A stretch of DNA of 64,000 nt. It comes from Methanobacterium_B sp963703015 (lineage in GTDB: Archaea; Methanobacteriota; Methanobacteria; Methanobacteriales; Methanobacteriaceae). The stretch's first letter is position 1. Each line of letters opens with the position of its first letter. The position numbers were made by a program, and so were the translations under genes. This document shows, in pieces, positions 54,539 to 63,896 of the stretch. The notes beneath the pieces are model-generated. The model worked only from the letters and a program-made list of their open reading frames with translations, was not told the DNA's origin and searched no databases. The stretch lies in NCBI GenBank assembly GCA_963703015.1, contig OY969779.1:992001-1056000 (forward strand), given 5' to 3'.

Positions 54539-54741
54539 ATAAATTAAATTATTCCAATAATTATTTCTATTTATAAATTTATCAAGTAATTAAGCTACAA
54601 AAAAACAGAAATTTTTATCTGAAAATAAAATTAGATAGATAATCTTCTTGCGGTGTGGAAGGGTTTATAACCATACTGCCATTAAAACTAATCATAAAAC
54701 TCCCTATAATAGTTTGATCAAAATTTTTAAAGGTGGATAAC

Positions 54742-55965
54742 ATGTACAATAGAGAAGTAAAACTTTCAGGCCATATAATAGATTCCTTAATACTCCCTAA
54801 GGCTCTTGACAGGATTCTGGATATGGGTGGTGATTTCAAATTTATAGAATTTACAGTGGGTAAACTCAAGGGAGACATCAGCCATGCCAAGTTACTTGTT
54901 GAAGCATCCAATGAAACCCTGCTTGGAGAAATATTAGATGAACTCTCCGAAATAGGGGCTGTTGTTGTTGAATTGAAGGATGTTGAACTGCTTGTTTCTG
55001 AGAAGGATAAAACTCTTCCAGCTGATTTTTATTCAACAACCCATCATCCTACCGAAATTCACTTCAATGGAAAGTGGATAACTGTTGAAGACATTGAAAT
55101 GGATTGCATGATAGTAGTTGATACAAAAGCAGAAAGGGCTTTATGCAGACCAATCGGCCAGATAAATAAGGGAGACCACATTGTTGTTGGGAGGGATGGA
55201 ATAAAGGTAATGCCGCCAGAACGTCCAAGGGGTAAACAGGGCGTATTTGAATTCATGTCAAGTGAAGCTTCATCAGAAAAACCCATAGAATCCATCATAA
55301 AAAAAATAGCCTCTGAAATCAAAGAAATTAAAAAACGTGGCGGAAAAATTGCGGTTGTTTCAGGACCAGCAGTGGTTCACACCGGTTCCGGGCCAATATT
55401 GGCATCAATGATAAAGGAAGGTATTGTTGACATCCTGTTTGCTGGAAATGCCCTTGCAACCCATGATATTGAAAGTGCACTGTATGGAACTTCTCTAGGT
55501 ACTTGTGTAAAAACTGGTGAAGCAGTTCGAAGAGGGCATAGACACCACATATATGCCATCAATGAAATTAACAAGGCAGGATCAATCAAAGAAGCTATTG
55601 ATAAAGGTGTTCTTAAAAAGGGAATAATGTACGAATGTATAAAAAATGATGTACCCTATGTTCTTGCAGGATCGATCCGTGATGACGGTCCACTTCCAGA
55701 TGTGATAACTGATGTCATTGAAGCTCAAGAAGAGATGAGAAAATATGTTCAGGACGTAGATATGGTCATCATGATCTCAACGATGTTGCATTCAATAGCA
55801 ACGGGTAATCTGCTCCCATCCCATGTAAAAAGTATTTGTGTGGACATTAACCCTGCCACTGTAACCAAACTAAGTGACAGAGGAAGTGCACAAGTTGTGG
55901 GCATAGTTACAGATGTTGGAACGTTTTTACCAATGCTTTACAACGAACTCAAAACAGAACAATGA
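54742..55965 (+). CDS. Archaeal ornithine cyclodeaminase (TIGR00300 family)
   Basis: A 407-residue protein of the TIGR00300/LOR-SDH bifunctional-enzyme-like family, a relative of which from Methanococcus makes proline from ornithine with release of ammonia. Visible motifs: HIIDSLILPKALDRILDMGG, FYSTTHHPTEIHFNGKWI, a GKIAVVSGPAVVHTGSGPI nucleotide-binding loop and ICVDINPATVTKLSDRGSAQ near the C-terminus. Start is the ATG at 54742, 5 nt after AAGGTGG; a GTG at 54733 lies within that site. It stands alone between agmatinase and ade. Confidence 0.88.
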   Translation: MYNREVKLSGHIIDSLILPKALDRILDMGGDFKFIEFTVGKLKGDISHAKLLVEASNETLLGEILDELSEIGAVVVELKDVELLVSEKDKTLPADFYSTTHHPTEIHFNGKWITVEDIEMDCMIVVDTKAERALCRPIGQINKGDHIVVGRDGIKVMPPERPRGKQGVFEFMSSEASSEKPIESIIKKIASEIKEIKKRGGKIAVVSGPAVVHTGSGPILASMIKEGIVDILFAGNALATHDIESALYGTSLGTCVKTGEAVRRGHRHHIYAINEINKAGSIKEAIDKGVLKKGIMYECIKNDVPYVLAGSIRDDGPLPDVITDVIEAQEEMRKYVQDVDMVIMISTMLHSIATGNLLPSHVKSICVDINPATVTKLSDRGSAQVVGIVTDVGTFLPMLYNELKTEQ

Positions 55966-56125
55966 ACAAAAATTATTTATCATTTTTTTTATCAACCTAC
56001 TTTTTTTATCGGAGGCCTAATTCTGTACAGACCACATAGAAATGTACTAAGATTAGCATTTTCCAAGTAATGTTCCTTGATTAGTTAGTAAATAAATAAC
56101 TAAAATATGGGTAGGAGACTGAAAA

Positions 56126-57742
56126 ATGGAGTTTATTAGGGGAAATCTGTTGAATGTATTTACGGAAGAGATATACTCTGCTGAAATAGGATTTGAAAAT
56201 GGTTTAATTTCATGTGTTAAACCTGTTGATGGTAACTTTAATACTCTAATTTTACCAGGATTTATTGATTCACATATCCACATAGAAAGTTCAATGCTCT
56301 GCCCCTCAAGATTTGCCGAAGCAGTTATTCCCCATGGAACTACTTCTGTCATCGCTGACCCCCACGAAATTGCCAATGTCATGGGCGTAAACGGAATAAA
56401 TTATATGTTCGAGGATGCATCGACTGTTCCCCTTAAAATGTTTTTAACTGCACCATCATGTGTTCCAGCAACTAAATTCGAAACATCTGGAGGAATCATC
56501 ACATCCAAGGATATTGATGCACTTTTAAAAAGGCCAGAATTTGTTGGGCTTGGCGAAGTCATGAATTTTCCAGGTGTCATTGGTCAGGACCCTGATGTGA
56601 TTGAAAAGTTAGAAGTAGCACATGCACATAAAAAGCCCATTGATGGACATGCACCCATGTTATCTGGAACAGAACTTTGTAGTTATGTTGCTGCTGGAAT
56701 TTCAACGGATCATGAGTCCACAACTCCATCTGAGGCCTTTGAAAAAAGAAGGTTGGGCATGAAAATTATGATGCGGGAAGGATCGTCTGCAAAGAATTTG
56801 AAAGCCCTTGCAGCTGTTGGTGGAGACTTCATTGTATCAGATGACAAGGACCCTGAAGATCTTGTTGAAGGACATGTGGACAAAATGCTGTTAAAGGCCA
56901 TTGAATACGGCATAGATCCTGTTAAAGCCCTTAAAATGGTCACTCTAAACCCTGCAGAACACTACAGCTTAAACAATGGAAATTTGGTTCCTGGAAAAGC
57001 TGCAGATATGGTGATCGTTGATGATATTGAAAAATTAAATGTTAAAAAAGTTTACATCGATGGAAAACTTGTTTCTAATAATGGAACTTTAAATTTCGAA
57101 GTAAATCCCCTTAAATTACAAAGTACATTCAAATCAAGCCCTAAAAAACCAGATGATTTCAACCTATATTCAGATAGTCCTAAAACTGTCAGGGTCATTG
57201 AAATCATTGAGGATCAACTGATAACCCACAAAACAACAGCACATCTAAATATTCAAAATGGAAATCTCATGGCCGATATAGAAAATGACGTGCTTAAAAT
57301 TGCTGTTGTTGAGCGTTATGGCAATAATAGGATGACCAACGGTTTTATAAAGGGTTTCAATCTTAAAAACGGAGCCATAGCTTCCAGTGTTGCCCATGAT
57401 TCACATAACATCATAGTTATTGGAACTAACAGCACAGATATGACAAAGGCTGTGAACTCTGTGATTACCAATAATGGAGGACTTTCAGTAGTTTCTAATG
57501 GAAAAGTCACGGATTTAAAACTACCTCTGGCTGGTTTGATGAGTGATAGAACTGCAAAAGAAGTGGCAAAGGATCTTACAATTTTAAAACAATTAGTGAG
57601 GGATTTGGGCTCTAATCTTTCATCACCATTCATGACCATGTCATTTTTGGCTTTGCTTGTTATTCCAAACCTAAAAATAAGTGATAAGGGATTGTTTGAT
57701 GTTGAAAAATTTGAATTCGTAAATCTTGTTGTAGATGATTAG
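56126..57742 (+). CDS. ade: Adenine deaminase
   Basis: A 538-residue amidohydrolase converting adenine to hypoxanthine. Metal-site motifs LPGFIDSHIHIESSML, TTSVIADPHEIANVMG and PIDGHAPMLSGTELC are present, with the STDHESTTPSEA segment. The C-terminal domain with GLSVVSNGKVTDLKLPLAGLMSD is typical for the family and completes the normal length. TAGGAG precedes the ATG at 56126. It converges with the DUF447 gene (28 nt between). Confidence 0.94.
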   Translation: MEFIRGNLLNVFTEEIYSAEIGFENGLISCVKPVDGNFNTLILPGFIDSHIHIESSMLCPSRFAEAVIPHGTTSVIADPHEIANVMGVNGINYMFEDASTVPLKMFLTAPSCVPATKFETSGGIITSKDIDALLKRPEFVGLGEVMNFPGVIGQDPDVIEKLEVAHAHKKPIDGHAPMLSGTELCSYVAAGISTDHESTTPSEAFEKRRLGMKIMMREGSSAKNLKALAAVGGDFIVSDDKDPEDLVEGHVDKMLLKAIEYGIDPVKALKMVTLNPAEHYSLNNGNLVPGKAADMVIVDDIEKLNVKKVYIDGKLVSNNGTLNFEVNPLKLQSTFKSSPKKPDDFNLYSDSPKTVRVIEIIEDQLITHKTTAHLNIQNGNLMADIENDVLKIAVVERYGNNRMTNGFIKGFNLKNGAIASSVAHDSHNIIVIGTNSTDMTKAVNSVITNNGGLSVVSNGKVTDLKLPLAGLMSDRTAKEVAKDLTILKQLVRDLGSNLSSPFMTMSFLALLVIPNLKISDKGLFDVEKFEFVNLVVDD

Positions 57743-57770
57743 TAAGTATCAAATCATCTCCTTTCTTTAA

Positions 57771-58388
57771 TTAATCATAATCCTTGAATGCTTCCATGAT
57801 CATGCCCATTGCATTCTTATGATCCTTACCACCTACTTTAGATACTATTCTATCTATTTCAACCATCCTGTGACGGTATAATTTTTCCATGTCCCCAGAA
57901 ACCATATCCATACGGGTTAAATAAACCAAACCCTCCACAATACCATAAATAGCTCTGTTTAAAGGTTCAACACATTGTTTAAATTTGGTAATATCCGAGA
58001 CTTCTGCCCTTAAAACTGATGTTACAGAAACTCCAAACTGGTCCTTCCTTTCAACATCTTTGATACTGGTCACATCTGCAACGAAAAATGCATCTGTACT
58101 TCCAATATAAAATTTGTCCCCATGAGGTTCATATTTTTCAATTGAAAGATCTCCAAGTGTTGATTCAACAAATATCATTGGATCCTTGAGTACGTTGACA
58201 ACAAAACTTTTTTTATCCTTTATATTTTTGACTGTTGTGGAACCATGGTGCAGGTAACAAACAACTTCCAGATTATTTTTACAAATGATTCCTATTGGTG
58301 CAGCATTTGGTTTTCCATTACTGTCAACAGTTGTCACTACAGTTTCGTATAAGAGACCCTTTTGCATGCCTATATCTTCAAGATCCAA
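57771..58388 (-). CDS. DUF447 family flavin-binding-fold protein
   Basis: A 205-residue protein of the archaeal DUF447 family with a split-barrel (FMN-binding-like) fold. Conserved segments: ETVVTTVDSNGKPNAAPIGI near residue 15 and CYLHHGSTTVKNIKDKKSFVVNVL. Members may bind FMN but the reaction is unknown. The start is TTG at 58388 with GGTGA just upstream, 9 nt after the DUF2124 stop, so it is the second gene of that unit. Confidence 0.88.
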   Translation of the reverse strand: MDLEDIGMQKGLLYETVVTTVDSNGKPNAAPIGIICKNNLEVVCYLHHGSTTVKNIKDKKSFVVNVLKDPMIFVESTLGDLSIEKYEPHGDKFYIGSTDAFFVADVTSIKDVERKDQFGVSVTSVLRAEVSDITKFKQCVEPLNRAIYGIVEGLVYLTRMDMVSGDMEKLYRHRMVEIDRIVSKVGGKDHKNAMGMIMEAFKDYD

Positions 58389-58397
58389 ATTTTCACC

Positions 58398-58859
58398 CTA
58401 TTTTTTTAAAACAAATCCATTTAATGTGGCATTTATAATACAATCAAAATCGAGTACTTCATGCCAACCCTCTTCCCTGAATACATCCATGTAGCAAAGG
58501 CCCAGAAGTTTACCATCATCCCGAATAACCTTTTCTATTAACTCTTTAACTTCTTCTGGATCATTTTTGGACTTGGGCATTGCAAGACCCCCTAAAATTG
58601 CAACAACAGCACTCGAAGGATCTGCTGTTTCACCAAACTGCATACCCTGAGGAGTCATCTCTATTTTTCTAGCTGTTTCAATATTTGTTCCAGTTATAAA
58701 AACAGCTTCTTTTTCACGAATAACATATGCAAATAGTTCTGCAAATGGACTGCAAACACCGGGCATTCCTATAAATGTAACCTTTTCCGCATCCTTAACT
58801 TCCTCCCTGAATGCAAGGAGGTTTTCTGTGATTCCTGTAAATTCCCTTTCTAGTTTCAT
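58398..58859 (-). CDS. DUF2124 family protein
   Basis: A 153-residue methanogen protein of the DUF2124 family. It is a Rossmann-like alpha/beta fold by pattern: FIGMPGVCSPFAELFAYVI, a VVAILGGLAMP strand-turn and KLLGLCYMDVFREEGWHEVL. Two cysteines (in GVCSP and GLCYMDV) may matter. No activity is known. It is read with DUF447, and the two are a frequently coupled pair in Methanobacteriales as far as I recall. Confidence 0.85.
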   Translation of the reverse strand: MKLEREFTGITENLLAFREEVKDAEKVTFIGMPGVCSPFAELFAYVIREKEAVFITGTNIETARKIEMTPQGMQFGETADPSSAVVAILGGLAMPKSKNDPEEVKELIEKVIRDDGKLLGLCYMDVFREEGWHEVLDFDCIINATLNGFVLKK

Positions 58860-58963
58860 AATTTCTCATCTCTAAAAACATGGAATTTGTGACAGTATCT
58901 GCTTAAAAATTAAAAAATCAAAGTATTATCATTTGGAAGTGCATCCAAAATTTGTAATACTAA

Positions 58964-59110
58964 TTAGTAGTTAGGACCCCTCAAAAAGATATATATTACA
59001 TAAGCTATGATTAATACTATTATTATTGGTACTAACCATATGAAAATGTAGAACAATATCAAAGCTAAGAATAGGGCCACAATAATATAAATGAGATCCT
59101 GTAATTCCAT
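58964..59110 (-). CDS. Small 48-residue single-pass or hairpin membrane protein
   Basis: A short open frame starting MELQDLIYIIVALFLALILF and ending RGPNY, dominated by Ile, Leu, Val, Phe and Tyr and including a Pro kink (LVPIII), with a basic residue only near the C-terminus. Composition is typical of a real membrane peptide rather than random AT-rich sequence. There is no Shine-Dalgarno, but a TATA-like ATATATTTATG element (about 59133-59145 on the minus strand) is 25-35 nt upstream of the ATG, so a near-leaderless transcript is possible. It lies in the 378-nt gap between the DUF2124 and GMP synthase genes; function unknown. Confidence 0.5.
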   Translation of the reverse strand: MELQDLIYIIVALFLALILFYIFIWLVPIIIVLIIAYVIYIFLRGPNY

Positions 59111-59237
59111 GCATATAATATTGTCAAAAAATGCATAAATATATTCCCATATTTCAAGTATCGTTATCCAATGAATTTAAGATAATAAAATAATTATCTG
59201 CTTGTCAAATCACAAATAAATATTTAGAGGAGTTTAA

Positions 59238-59810
59238 ATGAAAATAGCTGTTATAAACAATCATGGACAGTACAATCACAGAATTTACAGAAGTTTGCAT
59301 TATTTAAAAATACCTGCTGAACTCGTTCCAAACACAACCCCCATAGAAGAACTTAGGGAAAAAAATCCATTGGGATTAATTTTAGGAGGAGGTCCATCCA
59401 TAGAACGTGCGGGTAACTCTTTAGAATACGTGAAGGAATTTGACTGCCCCATATTAGGCATATGTCTGGGTCATCAACTAATTGCCAAGGCATACGGCGG
59501 TGAAATCGGTGCTGCAGGTATTGAAAGTTACGCCAAGATCAGGATCGATATTTTAGATGAAGATGATATTTTGAAGGGTCTTGGAACAGGGCTGGATGTT
59601 TGGGCATCCCATAAAGATGAAGTTACCAAGGCTCCTGAAAATTTTGATGTCATCGCAACATCATCAATTTGTGGAGTGGAAGCAATGAAACACCCCACCA
59701 AACCTATCTATGGTATCCAATTCCATCCTGAAGTTCACCACACCGAAAATGGTGGCGTAATATTTGAAAATTTCTATGAAGTTTGTAAAAAATATCATGG
59801 AATTGAATGA
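59238..59810 (+). CDS. guaAa: GMP synthase subunit A (glutamine amidotransferase)
   Basis: A 190-residue class I glutaminase that supplies ammonia for GMP synthesis. The catalytic triad is Cys76 (GICLGHQL), His163 and Glu165 (IQFHPEVHHTENG). The oxyanion loop LGGGPSIE is present. GAGGAG precedes the ATG at 59238. In this genome the ATP-pyrophosphatase subunit lies at 62251, separated by a GT39-GtrA pair on the opposite strand, whereas the subunits are adjacent in related genomes such as Methanothermobacter. Confidence 0.94.
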   Translation: MKIAVINNHGQYNHRIYRSLHYLKIPAELVPNTTPIEELREKNPLGLILGGGPSIERAGNSLEYVKEFDCPILGICLGHQLIAKAYGGEIGAAGIESYAKIRIDILDEDDILKGLGTGLDVWASHKDEVTKAPENFDVIATSSICGVEAMKHPTKPIYGIQFHPEVHHTENGGVIFENFYEVCKKYHGIE

Positions 59811-59842
59811 AACCTCTAATTCTACATCCTTTTTTCCATTTC

Positions 59843-61447
59843 TTAATTTATTTTGTAAATTATTAAGTTGTATGAAGTTAAATTGGCCACTTGAGTGTAA
59901 TTACGCAAATAGCTGTTTTGATCTGACTTTCCCCAGACAAAGTAATAATTAATTCCCAATGATTTCAAGTCCCTCTGCAGATTTTCAGAACTGATATTCC
60001 CTTGTGATTGCCCATAAAGGTCTGTATCCATATAATAATGCAGATAATTCATTTCTGTGAGTTTATCATTGGTAGCAATGTTACCATGCACCCCGTATCC
60101 AGTTAAAGTGTTGGCCAAGGCGTAACTATCCTTTCCCGTGTCTAAATTTCCCACCAAATAAGTTACTGGCATTAAAATCATGAGCCCAACAAATCCGATG
60201 ACACATATTATCTTTAAAAGATAATTCCATTTCAAAGAATCGAATATATCCATATTAAACAGTTTATTTAACAAAAATCCTCCCATCATTATCAGTAAAA
60301 GGTAGATAAGCCATATGTATCTTTCTTCAACAACAACAATCATGTAACCTGCCATGAGTATGAACATTGTAACCAGGGGATAAACCATATCAATCTTGGA
60401 TACGTTCCTGGGCGGGACAATTAAAAGTATGATATAAATTAGTATTATAAGAAATGATAATATTGAGAAGTAATTAAGGATTGTACCGGTTTTTTGAGCG
60501 CTGTTCCATACTAAGTTCAGTTGATATTGGAAATTGCTCCATGATGAAAAAGGTGACCATTCCGTGGGAAGGTAGTTAGTGTTGACTTGATCAGGGTTGT
60601 GAAGTCCTTCTGAATATTCAGCAAATCCCATGGAGTTTGGGCCCACCAGAGCATAATTATAATCTCCCGAAGTCCCATAGGTAATTTTTCCATCTTTATA
60701 ACTTATAAAACCGATCCATAGACTGCTAATTAATATAAACACCAGGAATCCCGCTGCCAAATTTTTTAAAACAGCGGCTTTGTCCATTTCTGTGAGATAG
60801 TGAAGGAAATTGAAGATCAAAAAACTTGCAATGAAAAATGTGAAGCCATAACTCTTGGTAAAATATGCCATGGCACCTAAAAATCCGCAGAAAACTCCAT
60901 TTAAAACTGTTTTAGAGTAATTTGGATCGTATATTATGGTAAGATAATATGTCAAGACACATACCATCAAAAGATCCGGTGTGATGAAACTCATTGCAAA
61001 ATAAATGATAACCGGTACTGTGGTCAGAATAATCAATGTCCTGAGCCATTCTTCCATTTCAAATCTGTAGGACAAACTCCTTACTCCAAAGAGTGTTACA
61101 AATCCAATTAGTATAGATGTCAGTTTTGCAGAGTAAAGGCCCATTAAAGGGCTTTTTAAGAAGTAAAGAAATGGTAACATTAACCAGGATATTAATGGCC
61201 CCCAATAATCGCTAATAGAACCATAAAAGTGTCCTGCCAAAATCTGCCTAGAAATATTGATGTAAACTATTCCATCGTTGTTTATTTGATACATGTAATA
61301 TTTGAAGAGAAAGCTGACTGTTAATAGGTAAAATATCAAAATCAAACTGAAATAAAGATCATATTTAGTTTTAAAAAATTTTTCAATCCCAAAATTTTTC
61401 AATATTTTGATTCCCCTTGTGTTTGTTTCACAAAAATCAAATTTCAA
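59843..61447 (-). CDS. GT39/ArnT-like glycosyltransferase membrane protein
   Basis: A protein of up to 534 residues with about eleven transmembrane helices and a C-terminal extracytoplasmic region, of the GT-C fold (ArnT/PMT/PF13231-like). The first outer loop has an acidic motif (NNDGIVYINISRQILAG), where such enzymes bind metal and a lipid-linked sugar; FTKSYGFTFFIASF follows. It probably transfers a sugar from a polyprenyl phosphate onto lipids or proteins outside the cell. The longest frame starts with a weak TTG; a TTG at 61402 with AAGGGG ~10 nt upstream gives a shorter N-terminus. It is read with the gtrA-type gene 53 nt upstream. Confidence 0.84.
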   Translation of the reverse strand: MKFDFCETNTRGIKILKNFGIEKFFKTKYDLYFSLILIFYLLTVSFLFKYYMYQINNDGIVYINISRQILAGHFYGSISDYWGPLISWLMLPFLYFLKSPLMGLYSAKLTSILIGFVTLFGVRSLSYRFEMEEWLRTLIILTTVPVIIYFAMSFITPDLLMVCVLTYYLTIIYDPNYSKTVLNGVFCGFLGAMAYFTKSYGFTFFIASFLIFNFLHYLTEMDKAAVLKNLAAGFLVFILISSLWIGFISYKDGKITYGTSGDYNYALVGPNSMGFAEYSEGLHNPDQVNTNYLPTEWSPFSSWSNFQYQLNLVWNSAQKTGTILNYFSILSFLIILIYIILLIVPPRNVSKIDMVYPLVTMFILMAGYMIVVVEERYIWLIYLLLIMMGGFLLNKLFNMDIFDSLKWNYLLKIICVIGFVGLMILMPVTYLVGNLDTGKDSYALANTLTGYGVHGNIATNDKLTEMNYLHYYMDTDLYGQSQGNISSENLQRDLKSLGINYYFVWGKSDQNSYLRNYTQVANLTSYNLIIYKIN

Positions 61448-61500
61448 TTAATTAATAGATTTTTGTTAATATTATTTTCATTATTTTAACCCTTAACTAA

Positions 61501-61932
61501 TCAGCGAAATATTGTGTAACGCCTTGCAAAGAAATTCCAGAATAGCACCAGTACAGCAGAAATGATCTTTGAATAAATGTAGAATAAATGCATATTCGAA
61601 GTGAAAAACCAGATTATAACTTCATTTAATCCCAAACCAACTATTCCAACCAACGTGAAAATGCCAACTTCATGAAACTTGTTGTCTAATGTGTGTTTAT
61701 TAAAAACCCATCTTACGCTCAGTAAGTAGTTTACAATAAGACCCAATGTAAAGGCAATTGCAGCAGATAGGAGGTAAAATATTCCAAAATATTCTGTTAA
61801 AAAGTAGAGTGAACCGAAATCAACTAAAAATGCAGTTCCACCTACGAAGATGTATCTGAAAAATTGGATAGATATTCTATTTGTACTCTGTTTTAACAAA
61901 GTTTGAATCATATCTTTTGGTATTATTTTCAT
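61501..61932 (-). CDS. GtrA-family membrane protein
   Basis: A 143-residue protein with four transmembrane helices of the GtrA/DPMS3-like family (FIFRYIFVGG-type entry: FFRYIFVGGTAFLVDFGSLYFL; later LIVNYLLSVRWVFNKH). Members flip polyprenyl-phosphate-linked sugars, usually beside a GT-C enzyme, as here. The ATG at 61932 is taken as the start, with a TTG at 61953 also possible. Together with the GT39 gene it forms a lipid-linked sugar module lying between the two GMP synthase genes. Confidence 0.86.
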   Translation of the reverse strand: MKIIPKDMIQTLLKQSTNRISIQFFRYIFVGGTAFLVDFGSLYFLTEYFGIFYLLSAAIAFTLGLIVNYLLSVRWVFNKHTLDNKFHEVGIFTLVGIVGLGLNEVIIWFFTSNMHLFYIYSKIISAVLVLFWNFFARRYTIFR

Positions 61933-62250
61933 TTTGAAACCATTTCTATGCAATATTTTTTATTCTGGAATTGGGATGTTGTCCACTTTGTTTATTGATA
62001 AAATTTATAGTTATTATTATTAAATAGTGTTTAATATCCTTTTTTGTTGGTAAAATCGGATCCAATGATTTGGTTTGTATTAAATTAATAATTTTCAAAT
62101 CTAAAACCAAGCTACTTATATTGACAATTTTGATTCCTAAATGTTGTTTACTCAATGGCATGGTATAAATTTAATAAGTGCGAAACAAATTAATATCATT
62201 ATCAATCTAATAAAGTTTTTAATTTAAAATATCACATTTAGGTGAAAAAA

Positions 62251-63177
62251 ATGTTGAATCCATCTGATTTTATAGAAGAATCTATTAAAGATATAAAAAA
62301 AACCATAGGTGATGGAAAGGCCATAATTGCCCTTTCAGGAGGAGTTGACAGTTCTGTAGCATCTGTATTAACTTCAACCGCAATTGGTGAAAATCTTGTT
62401 GCTGTATTTGTTGATCACGGGCTTTTAAGAGAAGGAGAGTCTGACTACGTTAACAACACTTTTAAGGACAGATTAAATTTAATGACAGTTGATGCATCTG
62501 AAGAGTTTTTAAACCGTTTAGAAGGTGTATACGATCCAGAAGAAAAACGTAAAATAATTGGAGAAGTATTTATAAGAGTTTTCGAAAGGGTTGCAGAAGA
62601 AGAAGGTGCAGAATTCTTGGTTCAAGGAACAATTGCACCGGACTGGATAGAAAGTGAAGGCCAAATTAAATCTCATCACAACCTTGCACTGCCACATGGA
62701 TTGGTGCTAAATATTGTTGAACCCATAAGAGAACTTTACAAAGATGAAGTTCGTGTTGTTGGAACTGAACTGGGTTTGTCTGATGAAATGGTAAACAGAC
62801 AACCCTACCCCGGCCCTGGGCTGGCAGTTAGAATAGTGGGAAAACTGACAAAGGAAAAAATTGAAATTTGCAGGAAAGCAAACGCAATTGTGGAAGAAGA
62901 AGTCAAAAAAGAAGGGTTAGATGCTACTTTATGGCAGTACTTTGCAGTTCTAACCGATACAAAGGTGACTGGTGTTAAGGGAGATATCAGGGACTACGGT
63001 TATTTGGTTGTACTCAGAATGGTGGAATCAATTGATGCAATGACAGCAAGTGTTCCAGAACTACCATGGAACATGGTTAAAACCATTTCACAGAGAATAA
63101 CAGCCGAAGTATCCGAAGTTACACATGTTTCCCTCTCTGTAAGTGATAAACCACCAAGCACAATAGAATTTGCATAA
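62251..63177 (+). CDS. guaAb: GMP synthase subunit B (ATP pyrophosphatase)
   Basis: A 308-residue enzyme that adenylates XMP and aminates it to GMP. The PP-loop IIALSGGVDSSVASVL is at about residue 24-39, and the dimerisation/substrate segment QPYPGPGLAVRIVGK and C-terminal PPSTIEFA are present. ATG at 62251, with AGGTG 7 nt upstream; a GTG at 62242 lies in that site. A T-rich stretch (63184-63205) follows as a likely terminator. Confidence 0.95.
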   Translation: MLNPSDFIEESIKDIKKTIGDGKAIIALSGGVDSSVASVLTSTAIGENLVAVFVDHGLLREGESDYVNNTFKDRLNLMTVDASEEFLNRLEGVYDPEEKRKIIGEVFIRVFERVAEEEGAEFLVQGTIAPDWIESEGQIKSHHNLALPHGLVLNIVEPIRELYKDEVRVVGTELGLSDEMVNRQPYPGPGLAVRIVGKLTKEKIEICRKANAIVEEEVKKEGLDATLWQYFAVLTDTKVTGVKGDIRDYGYLVVLRMVESIDAMTASVPELPWNMVKTISQRITAEVSEVTHVSLSVSDKPPSTIEFA

Positions 63178-63183
63178 AATCAA

Positions 63184-63205
63184 CCATTTTTTATTTTCTT
63201 TTTTA
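63184..63205 (+). terminator. T-rich terminator after guaAb
   Basis: CCATTTTTTATTTTCTTTTTTA-type tract directly after the stop at 63177; such U-tracts end archaeal transcripts. Predicted by composition. Confidence 0.35.
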
Positions 63206-63428
63206 TCTGAAACCAAACCATCCTAAAACTATCCAAAATCGTTTTTCTGGTTGTTATTATGGGACTATTTCCGATTTTTTACAAAAAATTGAAAAAATTC
63301 ATAGCTCCAACCTGATTCTTTGCATTTATCCAGGGATATACAGAAATAAACATCTATAATCATCTTGATATCTGGTACATCCTTAGAAATTATAGTAGTG
63401 AATTATTTAATTCTGTAGTTACATAGTA

Positions 63429-63896
63429 ATGAGTATGACATCCAATTCAAACAATGAAAACTTAATTCCTATTTATTCTGTTAAATCTGGAAATGTTGAA
63501 ATGGTTGAGAAGGTTGTTAAAACAGACAAGGAATGGCAAGAAATTTTAAGTTCAGATTCCTACAGTGTTGCAAGAAAACAGGGTACAGAACTGGCTTTCA
63601 CTGGAAAATATCATGATTGTCATGAAGATGGAATCTATGAATGTGTCTGCTGTGGAACTGATCTCTTTGATTCTAAAACCAAATTTGATTCTGGAACAGG
63701 ATGGCCAAGTTTTTGGGGACCTGTTGCAAGTCAAAATGTTAAAGAACATGAAGATAGGAGCCTTGGAATGATTAGGATAGAAGTGCTATGTGCGAGGTGT
63801 GATGCACATCTGGGCCATGTTTTCAATGATGGTCCCAAACCAACAGGTTTAAGGTACTGTATGAATTCTGCATCTTTGAAACTGTCTAAAAGGTAA
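63429..63896 (+). CDS. msrB: Peptide-methionine (R)-S-oxide reductase MsrB
   Basis: A 155-residue enzyme that reduces methionine-R-sulfoxide in proteins. Catalytic Cys144 is in LRYCMNSASL. Structural zinc cysteines form two CxxC pairs (C72/C75 and C121/C124). The GTGWPSFWGP and GHVFNDGP segments are conserved. The first 25 residues are unconserved, and ATGs at 63429 and 63435 are both possible starts. It is a repair enzyme for oxygen stress in a strict anaerobe. Confidence 0.94.
   Translation: MSMTSNSNNENLIPIYSVKSGNVEMVEKVVKTDKEWQEILSSDSYSVARKQGTELAFTGKYHDCHEDGIYECVCCGTDLFDSKTKFDSGTGWPSFWGPVASQNVKEHEDRSLGMIRIEVLCARCDAHLGHVFNDGPKPTGLRYCMNSASLKLSKR

Noticed and set aside
61946..62161. 71-residue minus-strand frame upstream of the GtrA gene
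   Set aside because: It overlaps the GtrA start region, lacks a ribosome site, and its composition looks random.
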